64,000 nucleotides of DNA, from contig NZ_CP147913.1 of assembly GCF_037414475.1 (NCBI RefSeq), positions 5,640,001-5,704,000 on the forward strand. The letters are read 5' to 3'. Below the pieces are notes generated by a model. That model had not been told where the DNA came from and searched no databases. It saw only the letters and a program-made list of their open reading frames with translations. This stretch comes from Myxococcus stipitatus. GTDB taxonomy: Bacteria; Myxococcota; Myxococcia; Myxococcales; Myxococcaceae. Positions 1 to 9,521 of the stretch are shown here, in pieces (the stretch's first letter is position 1; every line of letters begins with the position of its first letter). Position numbers and translations under genes: made by a program.

Positions 1-825
1 GGCGGACAGTCCCGAGCGGTGGCGGCCTGTCTGCCGGCGTTGCCGGCGCTGAGCCCGGCGGTGGATGCCGCGGTGGAGCGGCTGTCCCGGGGTGAGGGCC
101 GCCTGGTGTACGCGGGCGCGGGCTCCTCCGGGGTGCTGGCGGCGCTGGACGCGCTGGAGTTGGGCCCCACGTTCGACTGGCCTTCCTCGCGCCTGTCCGT
201 GCTGATGGCCGGCGGGCTGGACCTCACGCGCGGCTTCGATGGCGGCGCGGAGGACGACGAGGAGGCGGGCCGAGAGAAGGCGCGCGCGGCGGACCTGGGC
301 CCGGAGGACGTGGTGCTGGGCGTCTCCGCCAGCGGCCACAGCGCCTTCACGGTGGGCGTGCTGGACGTCGCGCGCAGCCGGGACGCGCTCACGGTGGCGC
401 TGGTGTGCCGGGCGCGCTCCGCGCTGGCGAAGGTCGCCGCGTACGAGGTGGTGGTGGCCACGGGCGCGGAGGTCATCGCGGGCTCCACGCGGCTGGGCGC
501 GGGCACGGCGCAGAAGGTGATGCTGAACCTCTTCTCCACGTCCGTGATGGCGGGGCTGGGGCACGTCTTCGACAACCTGATGGTCGACGTGCGGCCGGAG
601 AACGCGAAGCTGCGTCAGCGCTGCGTGGCCATGGTCGCCCGGCTGGCGAAGGTGGACGAGGCCCGCGCCGCCGCGGCGCTCACGATTCATGGCTCCGTCA
701 AGCGCGCGGTGCTGGGCCTGGCGGGCCTGGACGAGGCGCGCACGGACGCCGCCCTGACTCGCGCCGGGGGAAACCTCCGGCGCGCCCTGGCCGCGCTCAC
801 CTCGGAGGAGGTAGACCCCTCATGA
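1..825 (+). CDS. murQ: N-acetylmuramic acid 6-phosphate etherase MurQ, 5'-truncated by window edge
   Basis: The reading frame is open from base 1 with no upstream stop, so the true start lies outside the window. The protein shows a sugar isomerase (SIS) fold: an early GAGSSGVL phosphate-binding stretch, then LDALELGPTF and a GVSASGHS segment, and the late NLMVDVRPENAKL block typical of MurQ. MurQ cleaves the D-lactyl ether of MurNAc-6-P to give GlcNAc-6-P in the cytoplasm, so it feeds recycled or prey peptidoglycan into the same pool as imported GlcNAc. The stop overlaps the next start (ATGA at 822-825), which implies translational coupling to the PTS gene. The visible part is about 274 codons; the family usually has about 300. 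The glucokinase-regulator (GckR) type of SIS protein is the nearest alternative, but the context favours MurQ. Confidence 0.9.
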   Translation, partial: GGQSRAVAACLPALPALSPAVDAAVERLSRGEGRLVYAGAGSSGVLAALDALELGPTFDWPSSRLSVLMAGGLDLTRGFDGGAEDDEEAGREKARAADLGPEDVVLGVSASGHSAFTVGVLDVARSRDALTVALVCRARSALAKVAAYEVVVATGAEVIAGSTRLGAGTAQKVMLNLFSTSVMAGLGHVFDNLMVDVRPENAKLRQRCVAMVARLAKVDEARAAAALTIHGSVKRAVLGLAGLDEARTDAALTRAGGNLRRALAALTSEEVDPS

Positions 826-3410
826 ACAACGGACCCCCGCTCAAGCTCGTCTCCGCGCTTCCGCCCCCGGCCACGTTGACGCTCGCCTCGCCGCTCTCCG
901 GCTGGGCCGCGCGGCTGGAGGAGGTGCCCGACCCGGCCTTCGCTCAACGTCTCGCGGGTGATGGCGTCGTGGTGGACCCGACGTCCACCGAGCTGCGCGC
1001 GCCCTGCGATGGGGTCGTCGTCTCCATCCACGCCTCGCGCCATGCCTGCACGGTGCGCGCGGAGACGGGCGCGGAGATTCTCCTGCACATCGGCATAGAC
1101 ACGGTGGAGCTGCGCGGCGAGGGCTTCACCGCGCACGTCCAGCCCGGCCAGCGGGTCCGCGCGGGGGATGTGTTGATTGGCTTCGACCTGGACCTGCTCG
1201 CGCGCAAGGCGCGCAGCCTCCAGACGGTCATGCTGGTGGTCAACCCGGATGGCTACACCGTCACGGAGCGCGTGGAAGGGCGCTCGGTCTGCGTGGGGGA
1301 GCCGTTGTTCTCCGTATCGGGCAACGCCAGCGCGCCCACGACGCCCGAGCCCGCGGAGGAGAGCGGCGCGACGCGGCAGGTGCGCCTGCTCATCGCGCAC
1401 GGCCTTCACGCGCGGCCCGCCGCCGCCTTCGCCCAGCGCGCCCGACTTCACGCCGGGGTCGTGCGCGTCTTGTGTCAGGGCCGCACGGCCAATGGAAAGA
1501 GTGTGTCCGCGCTCATGGGGCTGGGCGCCACGCATGGAGATCTGCTCACGCTCCAGGTCGAAGGTGACGCGGCCGAGCGCGTGGCGCAGGAGTTGGCGGA
1601 GTGGGTGGCGAGCGGCTTGGGAGACCCCACGTCCCCCGTCGCCGAGCCGGTGGCCACCGCGCACGGCGTGAAGCCCATGCCGGTCGCCGTCCCCATCTTC
1701 CAGCCCGGCAAGGAGCTGCTGCTCGAGGGGGTCGTCGCCTCTCCGGGCTCCGTGGTGGGGCGCGCGGTGCGTGTCGTGGACCTGCCCGTGGACCTGCCGG
1801 AGCAGGGGCAGGGCGTGGCGCGCGAGGAGCAGCGCCTGACGGAGGCGCTCGCACGCGTGCGCCGAGAGCTCGAGGAGTCCATGGCGGGTGCCCCCGGAAA
1901 CGGCGGGGCTCGCGTGGAGATCTTCCGCGCGCACCTGGCGCTCCTGGAGGACCCCGAGCTCACCGAGGCCGCTGGCAAGGAGGTCACCGCCGGGCGCTCC
2001 GCGGCCTGGGCCTGGCGCACCGTGATGGAGCGGCAGGCCGCCGTGCTGCTGGGGCTGGAGGACGCGCGGCTGGCCGAGCGCGCGGGAGACCTGCACGACC
2101 TGGCTCGCAGGGTCGTCGCCGTGCTGACGGGCGAGACGAGCTCGCGGGTCCCCCCGGTGTTGCCGCCGGAGGCCATCCTGGTCGCCGACGAGCTGTTGCC
2201 GTCGGAGCTGGCCTCGCTGGAGCCGCATCGCATCGCGGGCATCTGCACCGCGCGCGGCGGGCCCACCTCACACGTGGCCATCCTCGCGGCGGGCATGGGC
2301 ATCCCCGCGGTGGTGGCCATGGGGAACCAGGCGCTCGCCATCCCCGAGGGCGCGCCGCTGGTCCTGGATGGAGACCGGGGCGAGGTGCGCGTCTTCCCGT
2401 CCGAGGAGACCCGCGAGGCCACCCGCCGCGCGATGACGGCGCGCGCCGCCCATCGCCGTGCCCACCTGGCCACGGCGCATGAGGACTGTCGCACCGCGGA
2501 TGGGGTCCGCATCGAGGTCGTCGCGAACCTGGGCCGCCCGGGTGAAGCCGTCACGGCGCGCGACAAGGGCGCGGAGGGCTGCGGCCTCCTGCGCACGGAG
2601 TTCCTCTTCCTGGAGCGTGTGCGCGCGCCCACCGAGGACGAGCAGCTGGCGCGCTATCAGGAGATCGCCGACGCGATGGGCGGGCGCCACGTCGTCATCC
2701 GCACGCTGGATGTCGGCGGGGACAAGCCGCTCGCGTACCTGCCGCTGCCCCACGAGGACAACCCGGTGCTGGGCCTGCGCGGTGTGCGCGTGTCGCTGCG
2801 CGAGCCGGAGCTGTTGCGCACCCAGCTGCGCGCCATCCTCCGCGTCCGCCCCGCGGGGGTCTGCCGAATCATGGTCCCGATGGTGACCACGCGCGCGGAG
2901 CTGCGCGCGGTGCGTGCCCTGGTGGACGCCGAGCGCCAGGCCCTGGGCATCTCCACGCCCGTGCTGTTGGGCGCCATGGTGGAGGTGCCCGCGGCGGCGG
3001 TGCTCGCGGACCAGCTCGCCGCGGACGCGGACTTCCTGTCCATCGGCACCAACGACCTCACGCAGTACGTGCTGGCCGTGGACCGCGGCAATCCGCACCT
3101 GGCGGCGCGGCTGGATGGCCTGCACCCCGGCGTGCTGCGGCTGGTGGCGAAGACGGTGGAGGGCGCGCGGCTGCGCGGCCGGCCGGTGGCGGTGTGCGGC
3201 GGCGTGGCTTCGGAGCCTCGGGCGGCGCCGCTGCTCATCGGGCTGGGGGTGACGGAGCTGTCCGCCACGCCCGCGGTCGTCCCCGACCTGAAGGCTTTCA
3301 TCCGCACTTTGTCGTTGCCCCGCTGCGAGCAGGTGGCGCGTGAGGCTTTGAAGCTGGAGAGCGCGGAGGCGGTGCGCGCTCTGGTGTCGAGCACCTGGCC
3401 TGGGCTGTAG
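822..3410 (+). CDS. nagF: Multidomain PTS phosphoryl carrier EIIA(Glc)-HPr-EI (NagF/FPr type)
   Basis: An 862-residue cytosolic protein that carries the whole soluble PTS relay. Residues about 20-165 are an EIIA(Glc)-type domain, with active His89 in an LLHIGIDTV context. Residues about 185-270 are HPr, with active His196 in HGLHARPAA. Residues about 300-860 are Enzyme I, with phospho-His484 in GGPTSHVAI, followed by the PEP-binding TIM barrel that has the DLTQYVLAVDR segment and a late CGGVASEP Cys motif. It takes phosphate from PEP and passes it to the EIIB domains of the next gene. The same domain order is known for Pseudomonas NagF. The start at 822 overlaps the murQ stop by four bases. 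Longer upstream reading of this frame is only antisense-quality sequence inside murQ. The 26-nt gap to nagE suggests one operon. Confidence 0.93.
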   Translation: MNNGPPLKLVSALPPPATLTLASPLSGWAARLEEVPDPAFAQRLAGDGVVVDPTSTELRAPCDGVVVSIHASRHACTVRAETGAEILLHIGIDTVELRGEGFTAHVQPGQRVRAGDVLIGFDLDLLARKARSLQTVMLVVNPDGYTVTERVEGRSVCVGEPLFSVSGNASAPTTPEPAEESGATRQVRLLIAHGLHARPAAAFAQRARLHAGVVRVLCQGRTANGKSVSALMGLGATHGDLLTLQVEGDAAERVAQELAEWVASGLGDPTSPVAEPVATAHGVKPMPVAVPIFQPGKELLLEGVVASPGSVVGRAVRVVDLPVDLPEQGQGVAREEQRLTEALARVRRELEESMAGAPGNGGARVEIFRAHLALLEDPELTEAAGKEVTAGRSAAWAWRTVMERQAAVLLGLEDARLAERAGDLHDLARRVVAVLTGETSSRVPPVLPPEAILVADELLPSELASLEPHRIAGICTARGGPTSHVAILAAGMGIPAVVAMGNQALAIPEGAPLVLDGDRGEVRVFPSEETREATRRAMTARAAHRRAHLATAHEDCRTADGVRIEVVANLGRPGEAVTARDKGAEGCGLLRTEFLFLERVRAPTEDEQLARYQEIADAMGGRHVVIRTLDVGGDKPLAYLPLPHEDNPVLGLRGVRVSLREPELLRTQLRAILRVRPAGVCRIMVPMVTTRAELRAVRALVDAERQALGISTPVLLGAMVEVPAAAVLADQLAADADFLSIGTNDLTQYVLAVDRGNPHLAARLDGLHPGVLRLVAKTVEGARLRGRPVAVCGGVASEPRAAPLLIGLGVTELSATPAVVPDLKAFIRTLSLPRCEQVAREALKLESAEAVRALVSSTWPGL

Positions 3411-3436
3411 CCCGGTCCCAACAACGGAGGTACGTC

Positions 3437-5158
3437 GTGGTGAGCAACTCGTTTGCTGGAGTGCAGCAGCTCGGGCGCGCGTTGATGCTGCCCATTGCCG
3501 TGCTACCCATCGCGGGCCTCTTGCTGCGATTGGGTCAGCCTGACTTGTTGAACGTCGCGTTTGTCGCCGCCGCGGGAGACGCCATCTTCTCCCACCTGGG
3601 CTTGTTGTTCGCCGTGGGTGTGGCGGTGGGCTTCGCCAAGGAGAACCACGGCGCCGCGGCGCTCGCGGGCGCGGTGGGCTACTTCATCGTCATCGAAGGC
3701 ACCAAGGTGATGGTCTCCGCTCCCCCCGAGCTGACGGCGGGCCTGGACGGCGCCGCCCATGACCTGGCCCTGGTGAACTTCAAGCTGAAGCTGGCGTCGA
3801 AAATCAGCACCCCCGTGGGCATCCTCTCCGGTGTCACCGCGGGCCTGCTTTACAACCGCTTCAAGGACATGAAGCTGCCGGACTACCTGGCGTTCTTCGG
3901 AGGCCGCCGGTTCGTCCCCATCATCACCGGCTTCGTGTGTCTGGGTTATGCCCTGGCGTTCGGCTTTGGCTGGCCCGCCGTGGAGGCCGCGCTGGACGGC
4001 GCCTCCCGAGCGGTGGTGTCCGCCGGAAGCGTGGGCTTGTTCCTGTATGGCTTCTTCAACCGGCTGCTCATCGTCACGGGCCTGCACCACATCCTCAACA
4101 ACCTGGCCTGGTTCGTGATTGGCGACTTCAACGGCGCCACGGGTGACTTGAAGCGCTTCTTCGCCGGAGACCCGTCCGCGGGCGCGATGATGGCGGGCTT
4201 CTTCCCGGTGATGATGTTCGGACTGCCCGCCGCGTGTCTGGCCATGTACCACGCGGCGCCCAAGAAGAACCGCGCCAAGGTGGGCGGCGTGCTCCTCTCC
4301 ATGGCGCTCACCGCCGCGCTGACGGGTGTCACCGAGCCGGTGGAGTTCGCCTTCATGTTCCTGGCGCCGCCGCTCTACCTGCTCCACGCGGTGCTCACGG
4401 GCCTGTCGCACGTCATCATGAACCTGCTCAACGTGAAGCTGGGCTTCGGCTTCTCCGCGGGCCTGTTCGACTACGTGCTGAACTACAAGCTGGCCACGCA
4501 GCCGCTGCTGCTCGTGCCGGTGGGCTTCGCCTACGCGGGCGTCTACTACGGCGTGTTCCGCTTCGTCATCGCCCGCTTCAACCTCAAGACGCTGGGCCGC
4601 GAGGACGACACGGAGACCCAGGCGGAGCCGGACCTGGCGCCGGGGCTCCCCGTGCCGGCGCTGGCTCGGGGTGATGCGTACCTGCGCGCGCTCGGTGGCT
4701 TCGGCAACGTGAAGGAAGTGGATGCCTGCACCACGCGGCTGCGCCTCCAGGTGGTGGACAGCGACCGGGTGGATGAGTCCGCCCTCAAGCAGCTGGGCGC
4801 GCGCGGGGTGCTGCGCCCGGCGAAGGGCAGCGTGCAGGTCATCATCGGGCCGGAGGCGGACCAGCTCGCCAGCGAGGTGAAGCGCTCGCTCCAGAACGCC
4901 GCGTCACCCGCCGGCTCCGAACACCGCGTGCTGGCGCGCGCCATGCTGGAGGCGCTGGGCGGCCCGAGCAACGTGCGCGTCGTGGACAGCTGCACCACCC
5001 GCGTGCGGTTGAGCGTCGCGGATTCCCACCTGGTGAACGACGCGAAGCTCCAGGGCCTGGGGACCCGAGGCGTCGTGAAGCCCGTCAATGGCAGTGTGCA
5101 GGTCATCCTGGGGCCCACCGCGGAGCGTGTCGCGGACGAGCTCCGTTCGATGCTCTAG
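3437..5158 (+). CDS. nagE: PTS N-acetylglucosamine permease, EIIC-EIIB-EIIB
   Basis: A 573-residue inner-membrane permease. Residues 1 to about 375 form a hydrophobic EIIC domain of the glucose/GlcNAc family, opening with the GVQQLGRALMLPIAVLPIAG signature and containing the GLHHILNN and GVTEPVEF sugar-site motifs. Two EIIB domains follow, with phospho-Cys431 (DACTTRLRL) and Cys519 (DSCTTRVRL). NagE imports GlcNAc as GlcNAc-6-P. The EIIA domain is supplied by the preceding fused gene. The start is GTG at 3437, with a GGAGG-like site (3425-3430) upstream. The second EIIB copy is unusual: most NagE proteins carry a single B domain, and here both have the catalytic Cys. Confidence 0.92.
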   Translation: MVSNSFAGVQQLGRALMLPIAVLPIAGLLLRLGQPDLLNVAFVAAAGDAIFSHLGLLFAVGVAVGFAKENHGAAALAGAVGYFIVIEGTKVMVSAPPELTAGLDGAAHDLALVNFKLKLASKISTPVGILSGVTAGLLYNRFKDMKLPDYLAFFGGRRFVPIITGFVCLGYALAFGFGWPAVEAALDGASRAVVSAGSVGLFLYGFFNRLLIVTGLHHILNNLAWFVIGDFNGATGDLKRFFAGDPSAGAMMAGFFPVMMFGLPAACLAMYHAAPKKNRAKVGGVLLSMALTAALTGVTEPVEFAFMFLAPPLYLLHAVLTGLSHVIMNLLNVKLGFGFSAGLFDYVLNYKLATQPLLLVPVGFAYAGVYYGVFRFVIARFNLKTLGREDDTETQAEPDLAPGLPVPALARGDAYLRALGGFGNVKEVDACTTRLRLQVVDSDRVDESALKQLGARGVLRPAKGSVQVIIGPEADQLASEVKRSLQNAASPAGSEHRVLARAMLEALGGPSNVRVVDSCTTRVRLSVADSHLVNDAKLQGLGTRGVVKPVNGSVQVILGPTAERVADELRSML

Positions 5159-5191
5159 CGGTCGATTTCCATCACCCATTTCAAACCCTTC

Positions 5192-5217
5192 GAGCCTCTT
5201 TCTGACGAAAGGGGCTC
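5192..5217 (+). terminator. Hairpin between nagE and porin gene
   Basis: Two 11-base arms (5192-5202 and 5207-5217) pair with one G-T wobble around a TGAC loop, 33 bases after the nagE stop. No T-run follows. It could end part of the PTS transcript, or stabilise the upstream mRNA so that porin expression is uncoupled. It is seen in the sequence; the function is inferred. Confidence 0.5.
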
Positions 5218-5245
5218 TGGCCGTGCCTTGCCCGGAGGTTCAACC

Positions 5246-6622
5246 ATGCTGCCTGGTGGCTTTTCAGTCTCCTCGTTCGTAGTGGGTTCCTCGCGCCTGT
5301 GTCTGCTGGCGCTCGCGGTGATGCTGTCCCTTCCCGCTCAGGCGCAATCCCTGACGGAGCGTCTGGATTTCTCCATGTATGGCCGCGTCGGGGTGGGTTG
5401 GGCGCCCACGAGCGGTGAGTTCATTCAAGGAAAGACATTCAACCTCACGGGTCGCTCCGTGGGTGGCCGCCTGGAGGAGGGCGACTACCTGGAGCTCACC
5501 ATGAAGTTCCACCTGCTCAAGCCCGCCGCCGACGCGGGCCCGGACGCTCCCTATGCGTACGCGGTGCTGACGCCGGCGATGTGGGCCGACAACGGCCTCT
5601 TCATCGGTCTGACGAGCAACCGCTTCAGCGCGACGCTGGCCACGGAGCTGGGTGAGGCGTACGTCGCGGCGGGCAACATCGTCATCCCCAAGCTGCGCTT
5701 CTGGGGCGGCGTGCGCTTCTACCGCGGCACCAACGTGTACCTGGCGGACTACTGGTACTTCAACAACCTGTCCTCGCAGGGCGTGGGCGTGGGGTATGGG
5801 CCGCTGGAATTGGCGGTGCTGCTCCAGACGTCCGCCAGCCTCTCCGAGTACGTGGTGGACGTGGACGGTGACGGCAAGCCGGACCGCCGCCGCCAGCGCA
5901 CCGTGGTGGTGGGCCAGTACGTCCACAACTTCGAGGCCAAGCACTCCCTGCACCTCTTGGCCGAGTTCCACCGGCTGCCCGAGAACACGCTCTCCAGCTC
6001 CAACAACACGGCCGTCCAGCCCGCGGACCAGGGCGCTGTCGTGGGCGCGAAGTTCCACATGGACATGGGCAATGGCAGCTTCAACGACACCTCCGTGCGC
6101 TTCGGCAGCCGCATCGCCAACGGCAGCCTGGGCGGCGTGCCCACCTGGAACACCTATGGCCTGGCCGCGCCCAATGGCCGCTACTCCGGGGCGTACGGCG
6201 TGGAGGTGGTGAACCACATGCTCTACAACATCAACCCGTTGGTGAGCGTGAATGCCTACGGCACCCTGCACGCGGGCCGGGGCGCCAGCGGCGCGGAGGC
6301 CGACCGGTACGTCGAGTACGCGGTGGGCGCGCAGAGCACGCTGTATCTGCATGACCAGTTCCACCTGGTCAACGAGGCCAGCTTCCAGGGCTTCCGCCAG
6401 GGGCAGCAGAAGTACGCCACGGTGACGAAGCTGTCGCTGGTGCCCACGCTGGTGCCCACCGGCAAGCGCGACGTCTGGGCGCGTCCCCACCTGCGCCTGT
6501 TCTACACGCTGGCGCTGCACAACCAGGCGGCGGTGGACCGCCTCATCTCGCCGTACCTCCAGTCCGTCGGCGACTCGCGCGTGGGCCATTACCTGGGCGC
6601 TCGCGTCGAGTGGTGGCTCTAA
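5246..6622 (+). CDS. LamB/maltoporin-like outer-membrane carbohydrate porin
   Basis: A 458-residue protein with a Sec signal peptide ending near LPAQAQS (about residue 35), then alternating beta-strand sequence to an aromatic C-terminus (VEWWL) typical of outer-membrane barrels. The N-terminal MYGRVGVGW strand and the WGGVRFYRGTNVYLADYWYFNN stretch resemble LamB superfamily sugar porins. A basic, calcium-like loop DVDGDGKPD is also present. By position between a GlcNAc permease and chitin hydrolases, it most likely admits GlcNAc or chitobiose through the outer membrane (chitoporin role, inferred). The start is ATG 5246 with GGAGG at 5234-5238; an in-frame TTG at 5228 has no proper site. A generic alginate-export-type barrel is the alternative. 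Confidence 0.75.
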   Translation: MLPGGFSVSSFVVGSSRLCLLALAVMLSLPAQAQSLTERLDFSMYGRVGVGWAPTSGEFIQGKTFNLTGRSVGGRLEEGDYLELTMKFHLLKPAADAGPDAPYAYAVLTPAMWADNGLFIGLTSNRFSATLATELGEAYVAAGNIVIPKLRFWGGVRFYRGTNVYLADYWYFNNLSSQGVGVGYGPLELAVLLQTSASLSEYVVDVDGDGKPDRRRQRTVVVGQYVHNFEAKHSLHLLAEFHRLPENTLSSSNNTAVQPADQGAVVGAKFHMDMGNGSFNDTSVRFGSRIANGSLGGVPTWNTYGLAAPNGRYSGAYGVEVVNHMLYNINPLVSVNAYGTLHAGRGASGAEADRYVEYAVGAQSTLYLHDQFHLVNEASFQGFRQGQQKYATVTKLSLVPTLVPTGKRDVWARPHLRLFYTLALHNQAAVDRLISPYLQSVGDSRVGHYLGARVEWWL

Positions 6623-6695
6623 CGCCACCCGGTCGTTCCTCACACCCCAACCCCATTCGGCAGTGCCGCATGCAACGTCGTGAAAGGAGTCTCCG

Positions 6696-9395
6696 ATGAA
6701 GCGCCTTTTGACGAGTCTCGTGGTGATGTCGTTGTTCCTGTCCGGCTGTCGCAACCCGACGGAGCTCGCCGTCGAATGGGTGCCGGTGGACAACACGGTG
6801 GGAAGCTGGAAGTTCTTCCGCTCCGAGTTCACGCTGCAGAACAAGGGCTCACGCGAGCTGGGCTCGAGCGGATGGAAGCTCTACTTCAGCTTCGTGCGCC
6901 GCATCCTCGACGAGGGCGAAGGAGATGAGACGGGCATCCAGGCGCTCGCGGCGCAGGGGGTACGCATCTCCAAGGCCAGCGACTCGAAGAGCGGCGACTA
7001 CTGGGTGCTGGAGCCGCTCCCCAACTTCGTCCCCATCAAGCCGGGGCAGAAGCGCGCGGTGTCGGTGCTGGCGTCCGACTGGGCCATCCTCAAGGCCGAC
7101 GCGCCGGCCGCGTTCCACATCGTCTTCGAGGGGGGCCCCTTCCAGGACGACGTCTCCGTCGCGGTGCCCGCCACCGTGCGGCTCAACGCGGCGGACCCGA
7201 AGCAGACCACGCGCTTCGAGGGCGACGTGATGCCGGTGCAGACACCGGGCCTGCGCTACGCGGAGAACCCGTCCTTCCAGGCGTTGGACCTGAAGGCGCG
7301 GCTCTTGCCCACGCCCCGCAACGTGGTGGTGGGGGAGGGACAGGTGGCGCTACGTGGCGCGGTCTCCATCGGCCACGCGCCCGGGCTGACGGGTGAAGCG
7401 GCCTACCTCGCCGCGGCGCTGGGCGATGTGCTCGCTTCTCCCGTCACCACGCGCGAGTCGAGCCAGGACGACGGCCGCGAGTCCATCCACCTGAGCATCA
7501 ACGCGTCGCTCGACGTGGATGGTGACGGCGCGAAGGACGCGGAAGGGTACACGCTGAAGGTGGACGACGACGGCGTGTCGGTGGTGGGCGCCGACGCGGC
7601 GGGTGTCTTCTACGGCATCCAGACGCTGCGCCAGTTGGTGCCGGTGGAGGCGTACCAGGCCTCGGCGAATCCGGCGAACCGGCTGACGGAGGTCTCCCTG
7701 CCGCAGGTGCACATCACCGACGTGCCGGGCTTCTCCTACCGGGGCATGAGCCTGGATGTCTCGCGTCACTTCCAGACCAAGGAGACGGTGAAGAAGCTGC
7801 TGGACGTGTTGTCTCACTACAAGGTGAACGCGCTGCACCTGCGGCTGGCGGATGACGAGGGCTGGCGCATTGAAATCCCGGGCATCCCGGAGCTGACCAC
7901 CTACGGTTCGAAGCGCGGCTATGACCTCAAGGAGACGTCCATGCTCCAGGTGGGCATGGGCAGCGCCAATGACTTGGGGCCGGGTGACCGCGTGGCCTTC
8001 AAGGCGCGCACGCCCGCCGAGGCCAATGGGGGTGTGGAGCCGCGCTTCCAGGGCTTCGAGCAGGCGACGCTCAACTTCGTGGGCGCCGGCAGCGGCTACT
8101 ACACGGTGAAGGACTACGAGGAGATTCTCGCGTACGCGGCCGAGCGTCACATCGACGTGATTCCTGAAATCGACATGCCGGGCCATGCCCGCGCGGCGGT
8201 GAAGTCGATGGAGCACCGCTACCGCACGTACAAGGACTCGGACCCGGCGCGCGCGGCGGAGTACCGGCTGGTGGACCCGGACGACACGTCGAAACACACC
8301 AGCGTGCAGATGTACACGGACAACTTCGTCAACCCCTGTCTGGAGACGACGTACGCGTTCCTGACGAAGGTGGCGCGGGAGCTCAAGGCGCGTCACGACG
8401 CGGTGCCGGGCGCGAAGCTGGTGGCCATCCACGCCGGTGGAGACGAGCTGCCGTCGCTGGCGGCGAACGTCTGGTGGCAGGGCTCGCCCTTGTGCAAGGC
8501 GAACCCGGAGACGCGGGAGCTGAGCGACACGCAGCTCTTCAACCGCTTCTTCCAGCGCTGGGGTGGCATCATCACCGCGACGGGCGCGGCGGCCACGGGC
8601 TGGGATGACATCATCCACCACGGGCTCACCCTGCCGGGCTTCATCCCCATGCCCTGGAGCAACGTGTGGGGCTGGGGCCGCGAAGACGACGCGTACAAGT
8701 ACGCGAACCAGGGGTACCGCGTGATTCTGTCGCACGCGACCAACCTCTACATGGACCTGGCGTACAACAAGGACCCGGACGAGCCCGGCTACTACTGGGC
8801 CAACTTCGTCGACGAGAAGAAGACCTTCGAGTACCGGCCGTTCGATGTGTATGTGAATGGCACGCATGACCGGATGGGCAACGCCATCGACCCGGGCGCC
8901 TGGGCCACCAAGGAGAAGCTCACGGCGGAGGGGAAGAAGAACATCATCGGCATGCACGGGTTGCTCTTCGCGGAGAACCTCAAGTCGCCGCAGGTGATGG
9001 AGTACCTGGCGTTCCCGAAGATTCTGGGCGTGGCCGAGCGCGCCTGGAACCCGGAGCTGCCCGCGCCCGACCAGATGCCCGCGCTGTGGGCCCGCTTCAC
9101 CAACAGCCTGGGCCAGGCGGTGCTGCCTCGGTTGAGCACGTACCGTCCGGTGGACCTGCGCGGAGAGTTGCCCGAGAGCGTGGGTGTGAACTACCGCATC
9201 CCGTTGCCGGGCGCCCAGCGCTCGGGCGGGAAGGTGCAGGCCAACGTGCGCTACCCGGGGCTCGCCATCGAGTACTCGGTGAATGGTGGACGCACCTGGT
9301 CGACGTACTCGAAGGCCTTCAGCGCTTCGGGCCGCGTGCTCTTGCGCGCGCGGGCGAGTGATGGCCGTACCAGCCGAGAGGTCGAGCTGAACTGA
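6696..9395 (+). CDS. GH20 beta-N-acetylhexosaminidase (chitobiase), lipoprotein
   Basis: An 899-residue protein. A lipobox SLFLSGC near residue 18-24 marks it as a membrane-anchored lipoprotein. Residues about 27-170 look like the carbohydrate-binding N-terminal domain of chitobiases (CHB_HEX), residues about 200-345 are GH20b, then comes the GH20 TIM barrel with the HxGGDE signature at 579-584 (acid/base pair Asp583-Glu584, here HAGGDE), and a C-terminal chitobiase-type beta domain (VEYSVNGGRTW-like ending). It removes terminal GlcNAc from chitobiose in the periplasm or at the surface. Its product is the substrate of the NagE/NagF PTS upstream. AAGGAG at 6684-6689 lies six bases before ATG 6696. 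A long hairpin follows the stop. Confidence 0.93.
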   Translation: MKRLLTSLVVMSLFLSGCRNPTELAVEWVPVDNTVGSWKFFRSEFTLQNKGSRELGSSGWKLYFSFVRRILDEGEGDETGIQALAAQGVRISKASDSKSGDYWVLEPLPNFVPIKPGQKRAVSVLASDWAILKADAPAAFHIVFEGGPFQDDVSVAVPATVRLNAADPKQTTRFEGDVMPVQTPGLRYAENPSFQALDLKARLLPTPRNVVVGEGQVALRGAVSIGHAPGLTGEAAYLAAALGDVLASPVTTRESSQDDGRESIHLSINASLDVDGDGAKDAEGYTLKVDDDGVSVVGADAAGVFYGIQTLRQLVPVEAYQASANPANRLTEVSLPQVHITDVPGFSYRGMSLDVSRHFQTKETVKKLLDVLSHYKVNALHLRLADDEGWRIEIPGIPELTTYGSKRGYDLKETSMLQVGMGSANDLGPGDRVAFKARTPAEANGGVEPRFQGFEQATLNFVGAGSGYYTVKDYEEILAYAAERHIDVIPEIDMPGHARAAVKSMEHRYRTYKDSDPARAAEYRLVDPDDTSKHTSVQMYTDNFVNPCLETTYAFLTKVARELKARHDAVPGAKLVAIHAGGDELPSLAANVWWQGSPLCKANPETRELSDTQLFNRFFQRWGGIITATGAAATGWDDIIHHGLTLPGFIPMPWSNVWGWGREDDAYKYANQGYRVILSHATNLYMDLAYNKDPDEPGYYWANFVDEKKTFEYRPFDVYVNGTHDRMGNAIDPGAWATKEKLTAEGKKNIIGMHGLLFAENLKSPQVMEYLAFPKILGVAERAWNPELPAPDQMPALWARFTNSLGQAVLPRLSTYRPVDLRGELPESVGVNYRIPLPGAQRSGGKVQANVRYPGLAIEYSVNGGRTWSTYSKAFSASGRVLLRARASDGRTSREVELN

Positions 9396-9401
9396 CGAGG
9401 G

Positions 9402-9446
9402 GCGGCACCCTCTGGCTCCGGCGAGGTGCTGGGGCGAGGGTGCCGC
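9402..9446 (+). terminator. Strong hairpin after the hexosaminidase gene
   Basis: A perfect 11-bp stem (9402-9412 with 9436-9446), extended by an outer GAGGG/CCCTC pairing, starts seven bases after the stop. The loop is long and no U-tract follows. It probably separates the porin-hexosaminidase transcript from the sigma-factor gene. Confidence 0.55.
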
Positions 9447-9521
9447 GTCCCTCGTGAAGTGGGTGACTCGGTCCACCGGAGGCCCCCGGTGGGCCGGGTT
9501 GCCCCTGCCGTCGGAGGTGCC

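Noticed and set aside
405..821. In-frame upstream extension of the fused PTS protein
   Set aside because: It lies inside murQ out of frame; EIIA similarity starts at the ATG at 822.
7350..9476. Antisense open frame of about 700 codons under the hexosaminidase gene
   Set aside because: High-GC shadow of a real coding frame; no family features and Arg/His-rich composition typical of antisense frames.
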